DNA of 64,000 bases. Source: DAOUAT01 sp964551735 (GTDB lineage Bacteria; Chloroflexota; Anaerolineae; CG2-30-64-16). Shown here one piece after another: positions 49,632 through 57,852 of the stretch. Made by a program: the position numbers and the translations under genes. Location: assembly GCA_964551735.1 (NCBI GenBank), contig CAZKEF010000005.1, positions 176,565-240,564 on the forward strand, read 5' to 3'. The notes beneath the pieces were generated by a model. It had not been told where the DNA came from, searched no databases, and was given only the letters and a program-made list of their open reading frames with translations. How positions within the stretch are numbered: position 1 is the stretch's first letter; each line of letters starts with the position of its first letter.

Positions 49632-50261
49632 TCACGGTTGAGCGCACAGACAGCGCTGGCCGCTCAACTCGGCGCAAATCGGCGCCATAGCCTCGGCCGC
49701 TGATATGCCCGCGACCGCCAGCATCTCCCGCGCCAGCGCCAGCGGCAGCCCCATGATGCCGGTGTAGCAGCCTGTCCACGCGGCCACGGGCGAGAAGGCA
49801 AGGTGCTGGATGGCGTACGCGCCGGCCTTGTCCAGCGGATCGCCGGTGGCGACGTAGGCGGCGACCTCGGCCTCGCTGTAGGACCGCATGGTCACATCGC
49901 TGACCGAGAGCTGCGACGCGGTCGCGCCGTCTCGCGCCACGCTGACCGCGGTGCAGACCTGGTGCGTGCGGCCGCGCAACGCGGTCAGCATCGCGGCCGC
50001 CTCGGCCGAGTCGGCCGGTTTGCCCAGCAGCGCGGCTTCCAGCGCCACTACCGTGTCGGCAGCAAGAACGATGGCGCCGGGATGCCGCGCGGCCACGGCC
50101 GCGGCCTTGGCCCGGCACAGTCGGCACGCCAGCGCGGCGGGATCTTCGCCGGGCAGTGGTGTCTCGTCCACATCGGCCGCGTCCACGCTGAAGGTCAGCT
50201 CCAGCGCGGCCAGCAGTTGCCGCCGGCGGGGCGATTGAGAGGCGAGGATGAGCTCAGGCAT
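49632..50261 (-). CDS. maf: Maf-family nucleoside triphosphate pyrophosphatase
   Basis: The 209-residue protein begins ELILASQSPRRRQLLAAL, the Maf signature, and continues with VLAADTVVALEAALLGKP. A Maf-type catalytic Glu/Lys/Asp set is recognisable. Maf enzymes remove pyrophosphate from dTTP, UTP, CTP or modified nucleotides and are linked to cell division arrest. The chain after residue 190 (PICAELSGQRCLCAQP) looks unusual. Here the gene stands alone between repeats. Confidence 0.9.
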   Translation of the reverse strand: MPELILASQSPRRRQLLAALELTFSVDAADVDETPLPGEDPAALACRLCRAKAAAVAARHPGAIVLAADTVVALEAALLGKPADSAEAAAMLTALRGRTHQVCTAVSVARDGATASQLSVSDVTMRSYSEAEVAAYVATGDPLDKAGAYAIQHLAFSPVAAWTGCYTGIMGLPLALAREMLAVAGISAAEAMAPICAELSGQRCLCAQP

Positions 50262-50321
50262 ACCACATCCAATGGAGTCACAGGTCCGGGTTTCATGTCG
50301 GGCCTGGCATCAAGCACGTGA

Positions 50322-50425
50322 AACTGGAACGCGGACGACGCGGAAACCGCGGACAACGCGGATACTTTCTGGTCTTGTCCGCGTCCTCCGCGTCGTCTGC
50401 GTAGTCTGCGTCCCGTCTTCAGGTC
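50322..50425. repeat. Dispersed palindrome, family C, copy 3
   Basis: The left arm (GAACGCGGACGACGCGGAAA...) and right arm (...TCCGCGTCGTCTGCGTAGTC) are imperfect reverse complements. The right end reads into the stop codon of the epimerase gene, as copy 2 does for the gene ending at 9743. Confidence 0.75.
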
Positions 50426-51480
50426 AAATACCCCGCGTCCCGCAGCCATGCTTCGGTGCGGCGCATGCCTTCGGCAAAGTCCACCTGCGGCCGGTAGCCG
50501 AGTACGCGCATCGCCTTCGCGACGCTGAACTGCGACGGGTTGCGCCGGAAGTGGAGGCTCCACGGCCCCACCGCGGGCCGGCCCAGGAGGCGCCGCGCGA
50601 GGTTCGCCGGCGCGGCGCGGGCCAGGAGCGCGAACCACCCCGGCACGGCCGGCAGCCGTTCGCGGCCCAACATGCGCGCGTAGGCCAAGTAGAACTCGCG
50701 ATAGGTCACGGCCCGGTCGTCGCACAGGTTGAACGTCTCGCCCACCGCGGCCGGATGGGTGAGCGCCAGCAGCAGCCCATCCACCACGTTGTCAATGTAC
50801 CCCGGCGTCACCAGCCCTGCATCGCGACCCAGCAGCACCAACCGCCCCCCTTTGATGTTTTCAATCGGCCCGACCGTCCACGCGCCGCCGCGCGGCCCAT
50901 AGGTGGACGCGGGCCGGATGATGACATAGGGCAGCCCGGATGCCCGCACCAGCTTCTCGGCCGCGATCTTGCTGTCGGGGTACGCCTGGCCCACCGGCGG
51001 GGTGGCCGCGGTCTCGTCAATCACCGGCGCCCGGTTCAGCCCGTAGACCGCCACGCTGCTGATATAGACGAACCGCTCGACCCCGGCCGCCTTTGCCGCG
51101 GCTAGCACGTTGCGCGTCCCCTCCACGTTGACCCGCAGCCCCTGGGCGTCCGGCAACTCGCCCCCGCCGGTCCACGCCGCGGCATGGACGACCGCGCGGC
51201 AGCCCGCCGCGGCCCGGCGCAACGCAGCGGCGTCCAGCAGGTCGGCCTGGACGGCCTCGACACCCTGTTCGGCCAGCCACGCGGCCGATTCCGGCCGCCG
51301 CGCCGTCCCGCGCACGGGCGCGCCCTCTGCCACCAGTCGCTCCGCCAGGCGCCCGGCGATGAAGCCGGTGATGCCGGTGAGGAGGATGGGTGGCTGCTGA
51401 CCGCCGACCGCTGACGGCTGACGGCTGGCCGCCGATGGCTGATGGCTGATGGCTGATGGCTGATTCATTGATGTGCCCAT
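50419..51480 (-). CDS. NAD-dependent epimerase/dehydratase (extended SDR)
   Basis: The 353-residue protein has the SDR Rossmann motif LLTGITGFIAG (33-43), the catalytic Y167-x3-K171 (AYPDSKIA) and a Ser in YISSVAVYG. The family acts on nucleotide sugars, sterols or other 3-hydroxy compounds; the substrate is unknown. The N-terminus is ambiguous: residues about 6-30 (NQPSAISHQPSAASRQPSAV) are encoded by TCAGCCATCAGCCATC microrepeats, and no ribosome binding site is evident. The start at 51480 is a compromise. The stop codon lies in repeat family C. Confidence 0.85.
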   Translation of the reverse strand: MGTSMNQPSAISHQPSAASRQPSAVGGQQPPILLTGITGFIAGRLAERLVAEGAPVRGTARRPESAAWLAEQGVEAVQADLLDAAALRRAAAGCRAVVHAAAWTGGGELPDAQGLRVNVEGTRNVLAAAKAAGVERFVYISSVAVYGLNRAPVIDETAATPPVGQAYPDSKIAAEKLVRASGLPYVIIRPASTYGPRGGAWTVGPIENIKGGRLVLLGRDAGLVTPGYIDNVVDGLLLALTHPAAVGETFNLCDDRAVTYREFYLAYARMLGRERLPAVPGWFALLARAAPANLARRLLGRPAVGPWSLHFRRNPSQFSVAKAMRVLGYRPQVDFAEGMRRTEAWLRDAGYLT

Positions 51481-51528
51481 TCGCCATTCGTTGATTCGGT
51501 GATTCGCTGATCCGTTGCTGTCCATTGT
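51398..51528. repeat. Microrepeat at the 5' end of the epimerase gene
   Basis: GCTGATGGCTGATGGCTGAT words and GCCATTCGTTGATTCGGTGA words follow one another. The first part is translated as the N-terminus of the epimerase. Confidence 0.85.
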
Positions 51529-51596
51529 AGCCGACGTTTGTTGGGAGGCCAAGTGTGGGTTGGCGGGGTGGGGAGAGTGTGGTAAACTTGGCAACC

Positions 51597-53726
51597 ATGA
51601 GTGAGCGCAGCCAGCGTAGCCTTCCCGGCTACCTCGATTTTGACCTCGAAATCGGCTCCGGCAGCGGCCGCGAGTATCCACTGACCGCGCGCTCCGCGGA
51701 CGGCGAGGCGCGGGAGACGCTGCGCTTCCCCTTCGATGAGCTGGCGCTGGAGAACCGGCTGCTGGCGTTGCAAAACGCGTTGCTGCGCTCAGGTGGCAAA
51801 CGGCGGCAGATCCTCTCGCCGGAGCAGCAGGCGGTGCAAACGTTCGGCAGGGCGCTTTTCGACGCGCTGTTCGTCGGCGAGGTGCGCGGCCGTTACGATC
51901 TCGCCCAGCGGGAGGCGGCCAGGGAGGGCAAGGGGTTGCGCGTGCGGCTGCGCATCCAGCCAGCCGCGTTGGCCGCGCTGCCGTGGGAGTTCCTCTACGA
52001 TCCGCGCAGCGCCGAGTACGTTTGCCTGTCGGCCCACACCCCTTTGGTCCGCTACATTGAGCTGCCCCGGCCAATGCAGCCGTTGATCGTCCCGCCGCCG
52101 CTGCGCATCCTGGGGCTGATCGCCAGCCCCGCGGGCCTGGAGCCGCTGGATGTGACGCGCGAGCAGGCGCGCGTGGAACGAGCGGTTGCAGGCTTGCAGG
52201 AACGCGGGTTGGTCGAGCTGACCTGGCTGCCGGGCCAGACCTGGCGCGATCTCCAGCGGGCCATGCGGAGCGGCCCATGGCACATCTTCCACTTCATCGG
52301 GCACGGCGGCTTCGATCCCGATGCCGACGAAGGGCTGGTGGCGTTGGCCGATGACGAAGGCCGGCCTCACCATCTCCAGGCCACGCACCTGGGCCGGCTG
52401 CTGGCCGATCACCGCTCGCTGCGGCTGGTGCTGCTCAACGCGTGCGAGGGCGCGCGCGGCAGCGACCGGGATATCTTTTCCAGCACGGCTGCCATCCTGG
52501 TGCGCCGCGGCCTGCCCGCCGTGATCGCCATGCAATACGAGATCACCGACCGGGCCGCAGTGGAGTTCAGCCAGGCGTTATACGAGAGCCTGGCCGACGG
52601 GCTGCCGGTGGAGGCCGCGGTGACCGAGGCGCGCAAGGCCATCAGCATCGGCGTGGCGAATTCGCTGGAGTGGGGCACGCCGGTGCTCTACAGCCGCGCA
52701 TCGGACGGCCTGCTGTTTGACCTCGCAGCCGCGCCCGCGCCGAAAACGCAGGCCGCGGACATCCCCGTGCCGAAGACTCCCGCACCGAGGAGTTCCGCAT
52801 CCTCAGATGCGGAACCAGCCACCCCGCGCCAGCCTGACCCTCCCCCGGCCCACTTCACCATCGAGTCCCCCATCCACCTCGAGCTCGTCCGCGTCCCGGC
52901 CGGCGAGTTCCTGATGGGCAGCGATCTGCAAGTGGACATGGATGCTTACGATAACGAGGAGCCGCAGCACCGGCTGCACCTGCCGGAGTTTTACATCGGC
53001 AAGTATCCGGTGACCGTCGCCCAGTTTGCCGTTTTCAGCAAGGCCACCGGGCACAAGACGAATGCTGAGAAAGCAGGCTATGGTCTGGTCAGGAACGGCT
53101 CGGAATGGAAAAAGGTACAGGGAGCTGATTGGCGGCATCCGGTTGGGCCGCAGAGCGATGTGAGCGACAAAGCCGATCATCCGGTCGTTCAGGTGAGCTG
53201 GCACGATGCGCTGACCTTTTGCCGCTGGCTGAGCGATGCCACCGGCCGGTCTTTCCGTTTGCCCACGGAGGCGGAGTGGGAAAAGGCGGCGAGTTGGGAG
53301 TCGGTAGATCGGGAAACTGGTAAATTGGGCGGGCGGAAGCGGATTTGGCCGTGGGGCGATACGTTCGATAAGGACAAGTGCAACACTCTAGAGTCCGGCA
53401 TTCGCGACACGACCCCTGTGGATCGGTATCCGGCCGGCGCCAGCCCGTGCGGCGCAATGGACATGGCGGGCAACGTGTGGGAGTGGACGGGCAGCCTGTG
53501 GGGCAGGGATGTGGAGAAGCCCGACTACGGTTATCCTTATGACCCTGCCGATGGCCGCGAGGCGCTGGATGCTCCTGATGACGTTCTGCGTGTGGTGCGT
53601 GGCGGTTCCTGGTACGGCTATGAAGGGGACGCCCGCTGCGCCGTCCGTCTCTGGGATGTGCCCGTCATCTTCATCGACTTCATCGGGTTGCGAGTGGTTG
53701 TGTCTCTATCGGCTTCTGGGTTCTGA
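51597..53726 (+). CDS. CHAT protease domain fused to a SUMF1/FGE-like domain
   Basis: The 709-residue protein has a CHAT (caspase-like) domain at about 110-375 with the His-Cys pair H236 (FHFIGHGGFD) and C283 (LLNACEGAR). A Pro/Ala-rich linker (about 380-425) follows. A SUMF1 domain from about 428 (VRVPAGEFLMGSD, FRLPTEAEWEKAA, MAGNVWEWTGS, VVRGGSWYG) ends the chain. The SUMF1 part has a single Cys (ARCAVR) and lacks the cysteine pair of formylglycine-generating enzymes, so it is probably a binding domain. The segment ASWESVDRETGKLGGRK near 565-580 looks like a microrepeat insertion. CHAT proteases act in regulated proteolysis and defence-like systems. No partner gene is adjacent. Confidence 0.88.
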   Translation: MSERSQRSLPGYLDFDLEIGSGSGREYPLTARSADGEARETLRFPFDELALENRLLALQNALLRSGGKRRQILSPEQQAVQTFGRALFDALFVGEVRGRYDLAQREAAREGKGLRVRLRIQPAALAALPWEFLYDPRSAEYVCLSAHTPLVRYIELPRPMQPLIVPPPLRILGLIASPAGLEPLDVTREQARVERAVAGLQERGLVELTWLPGQTWRDLQRAMRSGPWHIFHFIGHGGFDPDADEGLVALADDEGRPHHLQATHLGRLLADHRSLRLVLLNACEGARGSDRDIFSSTAAILVRRGLPAVIAMQYEITDRAAVEFSQALYESLADGLPVEAAVTEARKAISIGVANSLEWGTPVLYSRASDGLLFDLAAAPAPKTQAADIPVPKTPAPRSSASSDAEPATPRQPDPPPAHFTIESPIHLELVRVPAGEFLMGSDLQVDMDAYDNEEPQHRLHLPEFYIGKYPVTVAQFAVFSKATGHKTNAEKAGYGLVRNGSEWKKVQGADWRHPVGPQSDVSDKADHPVVQVSWHDALTFCRWLSDATGRSFRLPTEAEWEKAASWESVDRETGKLGGRKRIWPWGDTFDKDKCNTLESGIRDTTPVDRYPAGASPCGAMDMAGNVWEWTGSLWGRDVEKPDYGYPYDPADGREALDAPDDVLRVVRGGSWYGYEGDARCAVRLWDVPVIFIDFIGLRVVVSLSASGF

Positions 53727-53883
53727 GCTTCTGGTTTCTGCGTACTCCTGGGGTTCTGGCGTTCTGGGGGGATGGGGTCTGGGTAGGCGAGTGGTGGAGC
53801 GGTGGTGGATATATCAGCGAATCAGGCGGATTGACCGAATCTGATATGCAGAGGCAAGTGATACGCTGTCAGCGTATGCGCCT

Positions 53884-53912
53884 TTGTCCTTCAGTTGTGT
53901 GCCTGCTATAAT
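53884..53912 (+). promoter_or_regulatory. Promoter of the BrnT-like operon
   Basis: TTGTCC (53884-53889) and TATAAT (53907-53912) are 17 bases apart, 33 bases before the GTG start at 53945. The 53727-53883 stretch shows only low-complexity GGTTCTGGGTT-type sequence and no gene. Confidence 0.6.
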
Positions 53913-53944
53913 ATCCATATCGAGAGCAAGACAGGATCGGGAAC

Positions 53945-54217
53945 GTGTACATCCAAGACCTCATCTGGACCGACTACAACGTTGAACATATCGCCGCTCA
54001 TCATGTGACGCCGAAAGAGGTGGAGGATGTTATCTGGGATAGCCCCTGGTTTGAGCGTCGGCGTGGCGAGCAGCGTTACCACGTCTATGGCCAGACCTCG
54101 GCCGGCCGCTACCTGTTCATTGTTCTGGATCGCGAAACTGATATCCTGTTCTATGTTGTGACCGCACGCGATATGACCAGCCGGGAGAAAGCCTACTATC
54201 AGCGCAGGCGGCGCTGA
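53945..54217 (+). CDS. brnT: BrnT-family ribonuclease toxin
   Basis: The 90-residue protein fits the BrnT toxin family: DLIWTDYNVEHIAAHHVTPK at the start, EVEDVIWDSP, RYHVYGQTSAGRYLFIVL, and VTARDMTSREKAYYQRRRR at the end. BrnT toxins have a RelE-like fold and inhibit translation by RNA cleavage. The conserved Arg/Asp residues of the C-terminal part are present. The start is GTG at 53945 with AGGA upstream, and a promoter precedes it. The next gene, 10 bases downstream, is the likely antitoxin. Confidence 0.85.
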   Translation: MYIQDLIWTDYNVEHIAAHHVTPKEVEDVIWDSPWFERRRGEQRYHVYGQTSAGRYLFIVLDRETDILFYVVTARDMTSREKAYYQRRRR

Positions 54218-54227
54218 AAGGATCGTG

Positions 54228-54572
54228 ATGATGGACAAGTTTCCAACGATGTCAAGAGTCGAAGAGAGCAGGTTTTGGGAGACCCACGATGCGACCGATT
54301 ACCTGGATTCAGTGCAGCCGGTCGCAGTGATGGTCGGGCCGCGGCCTGGCAACCGGTGCTCCAAGTGCAAGAAGACCTTGCTTTCGCGCTATGTGGACGT
54401 CAGCCTGGCCGACGGTCGAGCGCAATTGCGTGGTCTACGCCAACTTTATTGTCCTGACGGGCACGTTACCTGCCTGGCGCCCGAGGCGCAACGCCTGGTT
54501 GACGCTGTTGAGGCGGTGCTGCGGCTGACGTGGGGTTCTGTGGGCGTCGGGCCGGCGCAGGCGATTGCTTGA
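54228..54572 (+). CDS. Putative antitoxin with CopG-type N-terminus and zinc ribbon
   Basis: The 114-residue protein starts with EESRFWETHDATDYLDSV, a segment typical of CopG-family antitoxins. It continues into a zinc ribbon with C-x2-C (RCSKCKK) and C-x3-H-x2-C (YCPDGHVTC), recalling YgiT/MqsA-type antitoxins. BrnT toxins are normally paired with BrnA, so this zinc-bearing partner is unusual. It lies 10 bases after the toxin gene. AAAGGA is upstream of the ATG codons at 54228 and 54231; either may be used. Antitoxin function is inferred from position and the N-terminal motif. Confidence 0.65.
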   Translation: MMDKFPTMSRVEESRFWETHDATDYLDSVQPVAVMVGPRPGNRCSKCKKTLLSRYVDVSLADGRAQLRGLRQLYCPDGHVTCLAPEAQRLVDAVEAVLRLTWGSVGVGPAQAIA

Positions 54573-54596
54573 CCTGATTTGTTGCTGTACACGACG

Positions 54597-54629
54597 CGTG
54601 CCAGGCATTCACAAGACATGCCTGGCACG
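54597..54629 (+). terminator. Inverted repeat after the toxin-antitoxin pair
   Basis: CGTGCCAGGCAT (54597-54608) and its exact complement (54618-54629) form a 12-base stem with a nine-base loop. The rest of 54573-54854 shows no gene. Confidence 0.55.
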
Positions 54630-54854
54630 TGATGCTTTCAAGCGACGCACCCTGGGCTCCGATTTCACTCTGCCGGCCGCGCATCCTGGCCTTGTGCAGA
54701 CCAGTCAGCCGGCCTTTCCCGCTCACACATTGCAGTGTGGCCTATCCCGTTCTCCGAACGGTCAGAGTCACCAGGCGTTACGCACCGCTCTGAGTGATAC
54801 AATATCATAGTTCTCGCCGGACGTCAATACTACCAAGAAGTGGAAAGCAGGGCA

Positions 54855-55700
54855 ATGCCTAACGAACCTACCTGGCAACACTACCTCAGCGACTACAACG
54901 AAGGCCTCGGCCTGGTGTACGAGCGCTTCGTGCTCAACGATTTCCTGCTGGCGCTCAAGGGCCGGCTCGGCTTCACCTCCGTGCTGGAGGCGCCGCTCTA
55001 CGGCATGGCGGGGGTGAGCGGCATCAACAGCGTGGCGCTGGCGAAGATCAAGACGCCGGTGACGCTGGTTGACGACCACCCGGAGCGGCTGGCCGGGGTG
55101 CAGCGCATTTGGGGTGAGCTGGGGCTGCCCGCGGGGTTCACCCTGGTTGAGGATTGGGGCAAGCTGCCGTTTCCCGACCACAGTTTCGAGTTCGTCTGGA
55201 ACTGGGCCGCGCTCTGGCATCTGAAGCAGCCGGACGCGCTGCTGGCCGAGATGGTGCGCTGCGCCAACAAGCTGATCTTCGTGGCCGTGCCCAACCCGGT
55301 GCAGGTAGGCTATCAGTTCCGCAAGCGGGTCGTTGAGCCGGAGTTTGTCAAAGAGATTGATGAGCGCTGGACCGACATCGGCATGATCCGGCGCAAGCTG
55401 GAAGCGTTGGGCGTGATGATCCTGGAGCAGGGCGTGCTGGACACCCCGCCCTGGCCCGACACCGTGATGCCCGCCTCCGAGCTGCTGGGCCGGCTGGGCA
55501 TCCGGTCGAAGAAGCTGCAAGGCCGCTTCCAGGGCGAGGGCTGGCGCTGGTCAACGATGGATTATTACCTGGGCAAGGATTTAGGCCTCTACCAGCGGGT
55601 GATGAAGTACGCCTGGCTGGAGCGGCTGCGCATCCCCTGGCGGGTCAAGCAGATCTGGTCGCACCACCGCTGGGTGTTGGGCAAGGTGAAGCTGCCATGA
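54855..55700 (+). CDS. Class I SAM-dependent methyltransferase-like protein
   Basis: The 281-residue protein has features of a Rossmann methyltransferase: VLEAPLYGMAGVSGINSVAL in the place of motif I, a VTLVDDHPERLAGVQ acidic loop, and PFPDHSFEFVWNWAALWHLK in the position of motif IV. The usual G-x-G-x-G is degenerate, so SAM binding is not certain. It overlaps the DUF2723 gene by four bases (ATGA). It may modify a lipid or glycan substrate of the same pathway. The ATG at 54855 is chosen because it fits the first conserved helix (TWQHYLSDYNEGLGLVYERF). Confidence 0.7.
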   Translation: MPNEPTWQHYLSDYNEGLGLVYERFVLNDFLLALKGRLGFTSVLEAPLYGMAGVSGINSVALAKIKTPVTLVDDHPERLAGVQRIWGELGLPAGFTLVEDWGKLPFPDHSFEFVWNWAALWHLKQPDALLAEMVRCANKLIFVAVPNPVQVGYQFRKRVVEPEFVKEIDERWTDIGMIRRKLEALGVMILEQGVLDTPPWPDTVMPASELLGRLGIRSKKLQGRFQGEGWRWSTMDYYLGKDLGLYQRVMKYAWLERLRIPWRVKQIWSHHRWVLGKVKLP

Positions 55701-57568
55701 CCCGCAGTGATCCCGCGCGCCGGCGGCTGGGGACGGACGCCTGGGCGGCGCTGGCGGTCTTTGGCCTGAGCCTGGCGATCTACCTGCCCACGCTCTCGCC
55801 CTCGGTGGTGGCCGACGACGGCGGCGAGTTCCAGATGCTGGCGTCGGTGCTGGGCGTTTCCCACCCCACCGGCTACCCGCTTTATCTCCTGTTGGCTTCA
55901 TTCTGTGCGCGGCTGCCGTTGGGCGGCGATGTGGCGTTTCGCGTCACGCTCTTCGGCGCGCTCACGGCCGCAGCCAGTGCCGCGCTGCTCTACCTGACCG
56001 CGCGCGAGCTGCGGGCCGGGCGGGTTGCGGCGGCGGCGGCCGCGCTGCTGCTGGCCGCAGCCCCGCGCATATGGATGCATGCGGCCGCAGCCGAGGTACA
56101 ACCGCTTGCAGGCTTCTTCGTTCTGTTGGGCATCTGGCTGCTGCTGCGCTGGGGGCACGGCAAGACCCCGCTGTGGGCCGTGGCGCTGGCGTTAGGCTTC
56201 GGGCTGACGCACCACATCAGCTTGCGGCTGTTCGGGCCGGCGATGCTGATCTACCTGCTGCTGGTGGATGCGCGGCTGCCCCTGCGGCCGCGGCGCTGGC
56301 TGCCGGCGCTGGCCTGCCTGTTGTTACCCCTGGCGCTTTACGCCTACATCCCGCTGCGCGCAGGCCACTTCGCCGGCCTGCCCCAGTGGTCGGGCGAGAT
56401 CCTGGGCCTGCCGAAGATCGTGGCGGCCGGCCTGGTCTCGCCGCACTACGTGGGCGGCGGGTTCTGGAACCTGGCCCTGGCGCTGGATTACTCGGGGCAG
56501 TTCTTCGGCGGCCAGGGCGCGGGATTGGGCGCCATCGCCGCGCAGTTTTTCGCGATGCTGCGCCAGCAGTTCCCCCTGGCCGCGTTCCCGTTCATGGTCC
56601 TGGGGATCGGCGTGCTGGCGCAGCGGCAGCCGAAGGCGAGTTGGCTGCTGCTGATCGCCGCGGCGACCGTGATCGCCTCCGGGGTCCGGTTCCTGGCGTC
56701 GGTGGGCGAGGGCAGCGACCACTTCAATCCCGTCTACCTGTTCCTGGCGCTCTGGTTCGCCGTGGGGGCCGAGGCCGCGCAGGCATGGCTGGCCGGTCGG
56801 CTGGCGCGCTGGCCCTGGTCGCGCACCGCGCTGACCGTGGCCCTGGCCGCTATCCCGGCCTTCAGCGTCATCACACACTACCCGGCCATGGCCGCGCTGC
56901 GCCAGGCCGATTGGGGCCGCGCGTTCCTGGCGCAGCCGCTGCCCGGGGGCGCCGCGCTGGTGGGCGATTGGAACGTGATCACCCCACTGCGCTACCACCA
57001 GCGGGTGGACGGCATCCGGCCCGACCTGTGGATCATCCACAGCGACGCGGGCGGCGCGGCGGCGCTCATGCAACGCGCCCTGGCCGAAGGGCGGCCGTTC
57101 TACGCGCTCCGGCAGACACCCGCCGGGATCCGCCTGCTACCCCTGCCTGCACCGGACACGGCTGTGGTGACGCACCCGGCCGACATCGGCCTCGGCCCTG
57201 CCGTACGATGGCGCGGGTATGACCTGGCCCCGGCCGCGCCCAGGCCGGGCGACGCTCTCAGCCTCACGCTCTACTGGCAGGCGGACGCGCCCGTGGGGCA
57301 GGATTGGACGACCTTCATCCACCTGCTGGACGAGCGCGGCGAGAAGGTCACCCAGGTTGACCATGTGCCGGGGAACGGCATCTACCCGCCAGCGGCCTGG
57401 CTGCCCGGCCTGCTGGCGGCCGACCAGTACGAGCTGCCCCTACCCGCCGCCCTGGCCCCCGGCCGCTACCGGCTGGTCTTCGGCTGGTACCGACCCGAGG
57501 GCCGCCTGCCCTGGGCCGACGGCGCGGACGCGCGCACGTTGGCGGAGATTGTGGTGGGGCAGCCGTGA
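55697..57568 (+). CDS. DUF2723 membrane protein, probable GT39/GT-C-like
   Basis: The 623-residue protein has at least ten membrane helices. Its N-terminal signature DGGEFQMLASVLGVSHPTGY is typical of DUF2723 proteins. The DxxE-like acidic residue in the first external loop is the usual active-site feature of GT-C glycosyltransferases. It may transfer a lipid-linked sugar to protein or lipid. The C-terminal soluble region (about 480-623) is beta-rich with VDHVPGNGIYPPAAWLPGL. It overlaps the upstream gene by four bases. Confidence 0.85.
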   Translation: MTRSDPARRRLGTDAWAALAVFGLSLAIYLPTLSPSVVADDGGEFQMLASVLGVSHPTGYPLYLLLASFCARLPLGGDVAFRVTLFGALTAAASAALLYLTARELRAGRVAAAAAALLLAAAPRIWMHAAAAEVQPLAGFFVLLGIWLLLRWGHGKTPLWAVALALGFGLTHHISLRLFGPAMLIYLLLVDARLPLRPRRWLPALACLLLPLALYAYIPLRAGHFAGLPQWSGEILGLPKIVAAGLVSPHYVGGGFWNLALALDYSGQFFGGQGAGLGAIAAQFFAMLRQQFPLAAFPFMVLGIGVLAQRQPKASWLLLIAAATVIASGVRFLASVGEGSDHFNPVYLFLALWFAVGAEAAQAWLAGRLARWPWSRTALTVALAAIPAFSVITHYPAMAALRQADWGRAFLAQPLPGGAALVGDWNVITPLRYHQRVDGIRPDLWIIHSDAGGAAALMQRALAEGRPFYALRQTPAGIRLLPLPAPDTAVVTHPADIGLGPAVRWRGYDLAPAAPRPGDALSLTLYWQADAPVGQDWTTFIHLLDERGEKVTQVDHVPGNGIYPPAAWLPGLLAADQYELPLPAALAPGRYRLVFGWYRPEGRLPWADGADARTLAEIVVGQP

Positions 57569-57584
57569 GCAGCGAGTGCTGCGC

Positions 57585-57770
57585 AGCCTGTCATTCTGAG
57601 ACCCACGATCCGGCGCAGCGGGATGCGATCCCGGCAATGACATGCCATGTCATAAGCAGCTTGAGCCAAGAATATCGGTAGCCTGTCATTAACGGAGGAG
57701 ATGCTTCGCTGGACACTCGGCGCAATGAGATTTGAGCCGCTAACCCGCTCAGCATGACATGACATAAGGG
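57585..57770. repeat. Palindromic element, family A, intergenic copy
   Basis: Sequence 57699-57758 read on the minus strand begins GTCATGCTGAGCGGGTTAGC and matches two copies inside the gene at 60839 (61187-61251 and 62184-62244). The left end CCTGTCATTCTGAGACCCAC is an imperfect partner arm. No gene is present in 57569-57852. Confidence 0.85.
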
Positions 57771-57852
57771 ATGCTTTGACGCGCAACTTCAAACTGCACA
57801 GGAACAAACCATCATACTTGCCGCCCTTCCTACCCTGTGATACCATCGCACC

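Noticed and set aside
51597..53726. SUMF1 domain as a true formylglycine-generating enzyme
   Set aside because: Only one cysteine lies in the active-site region and no sulfatase gene is near.
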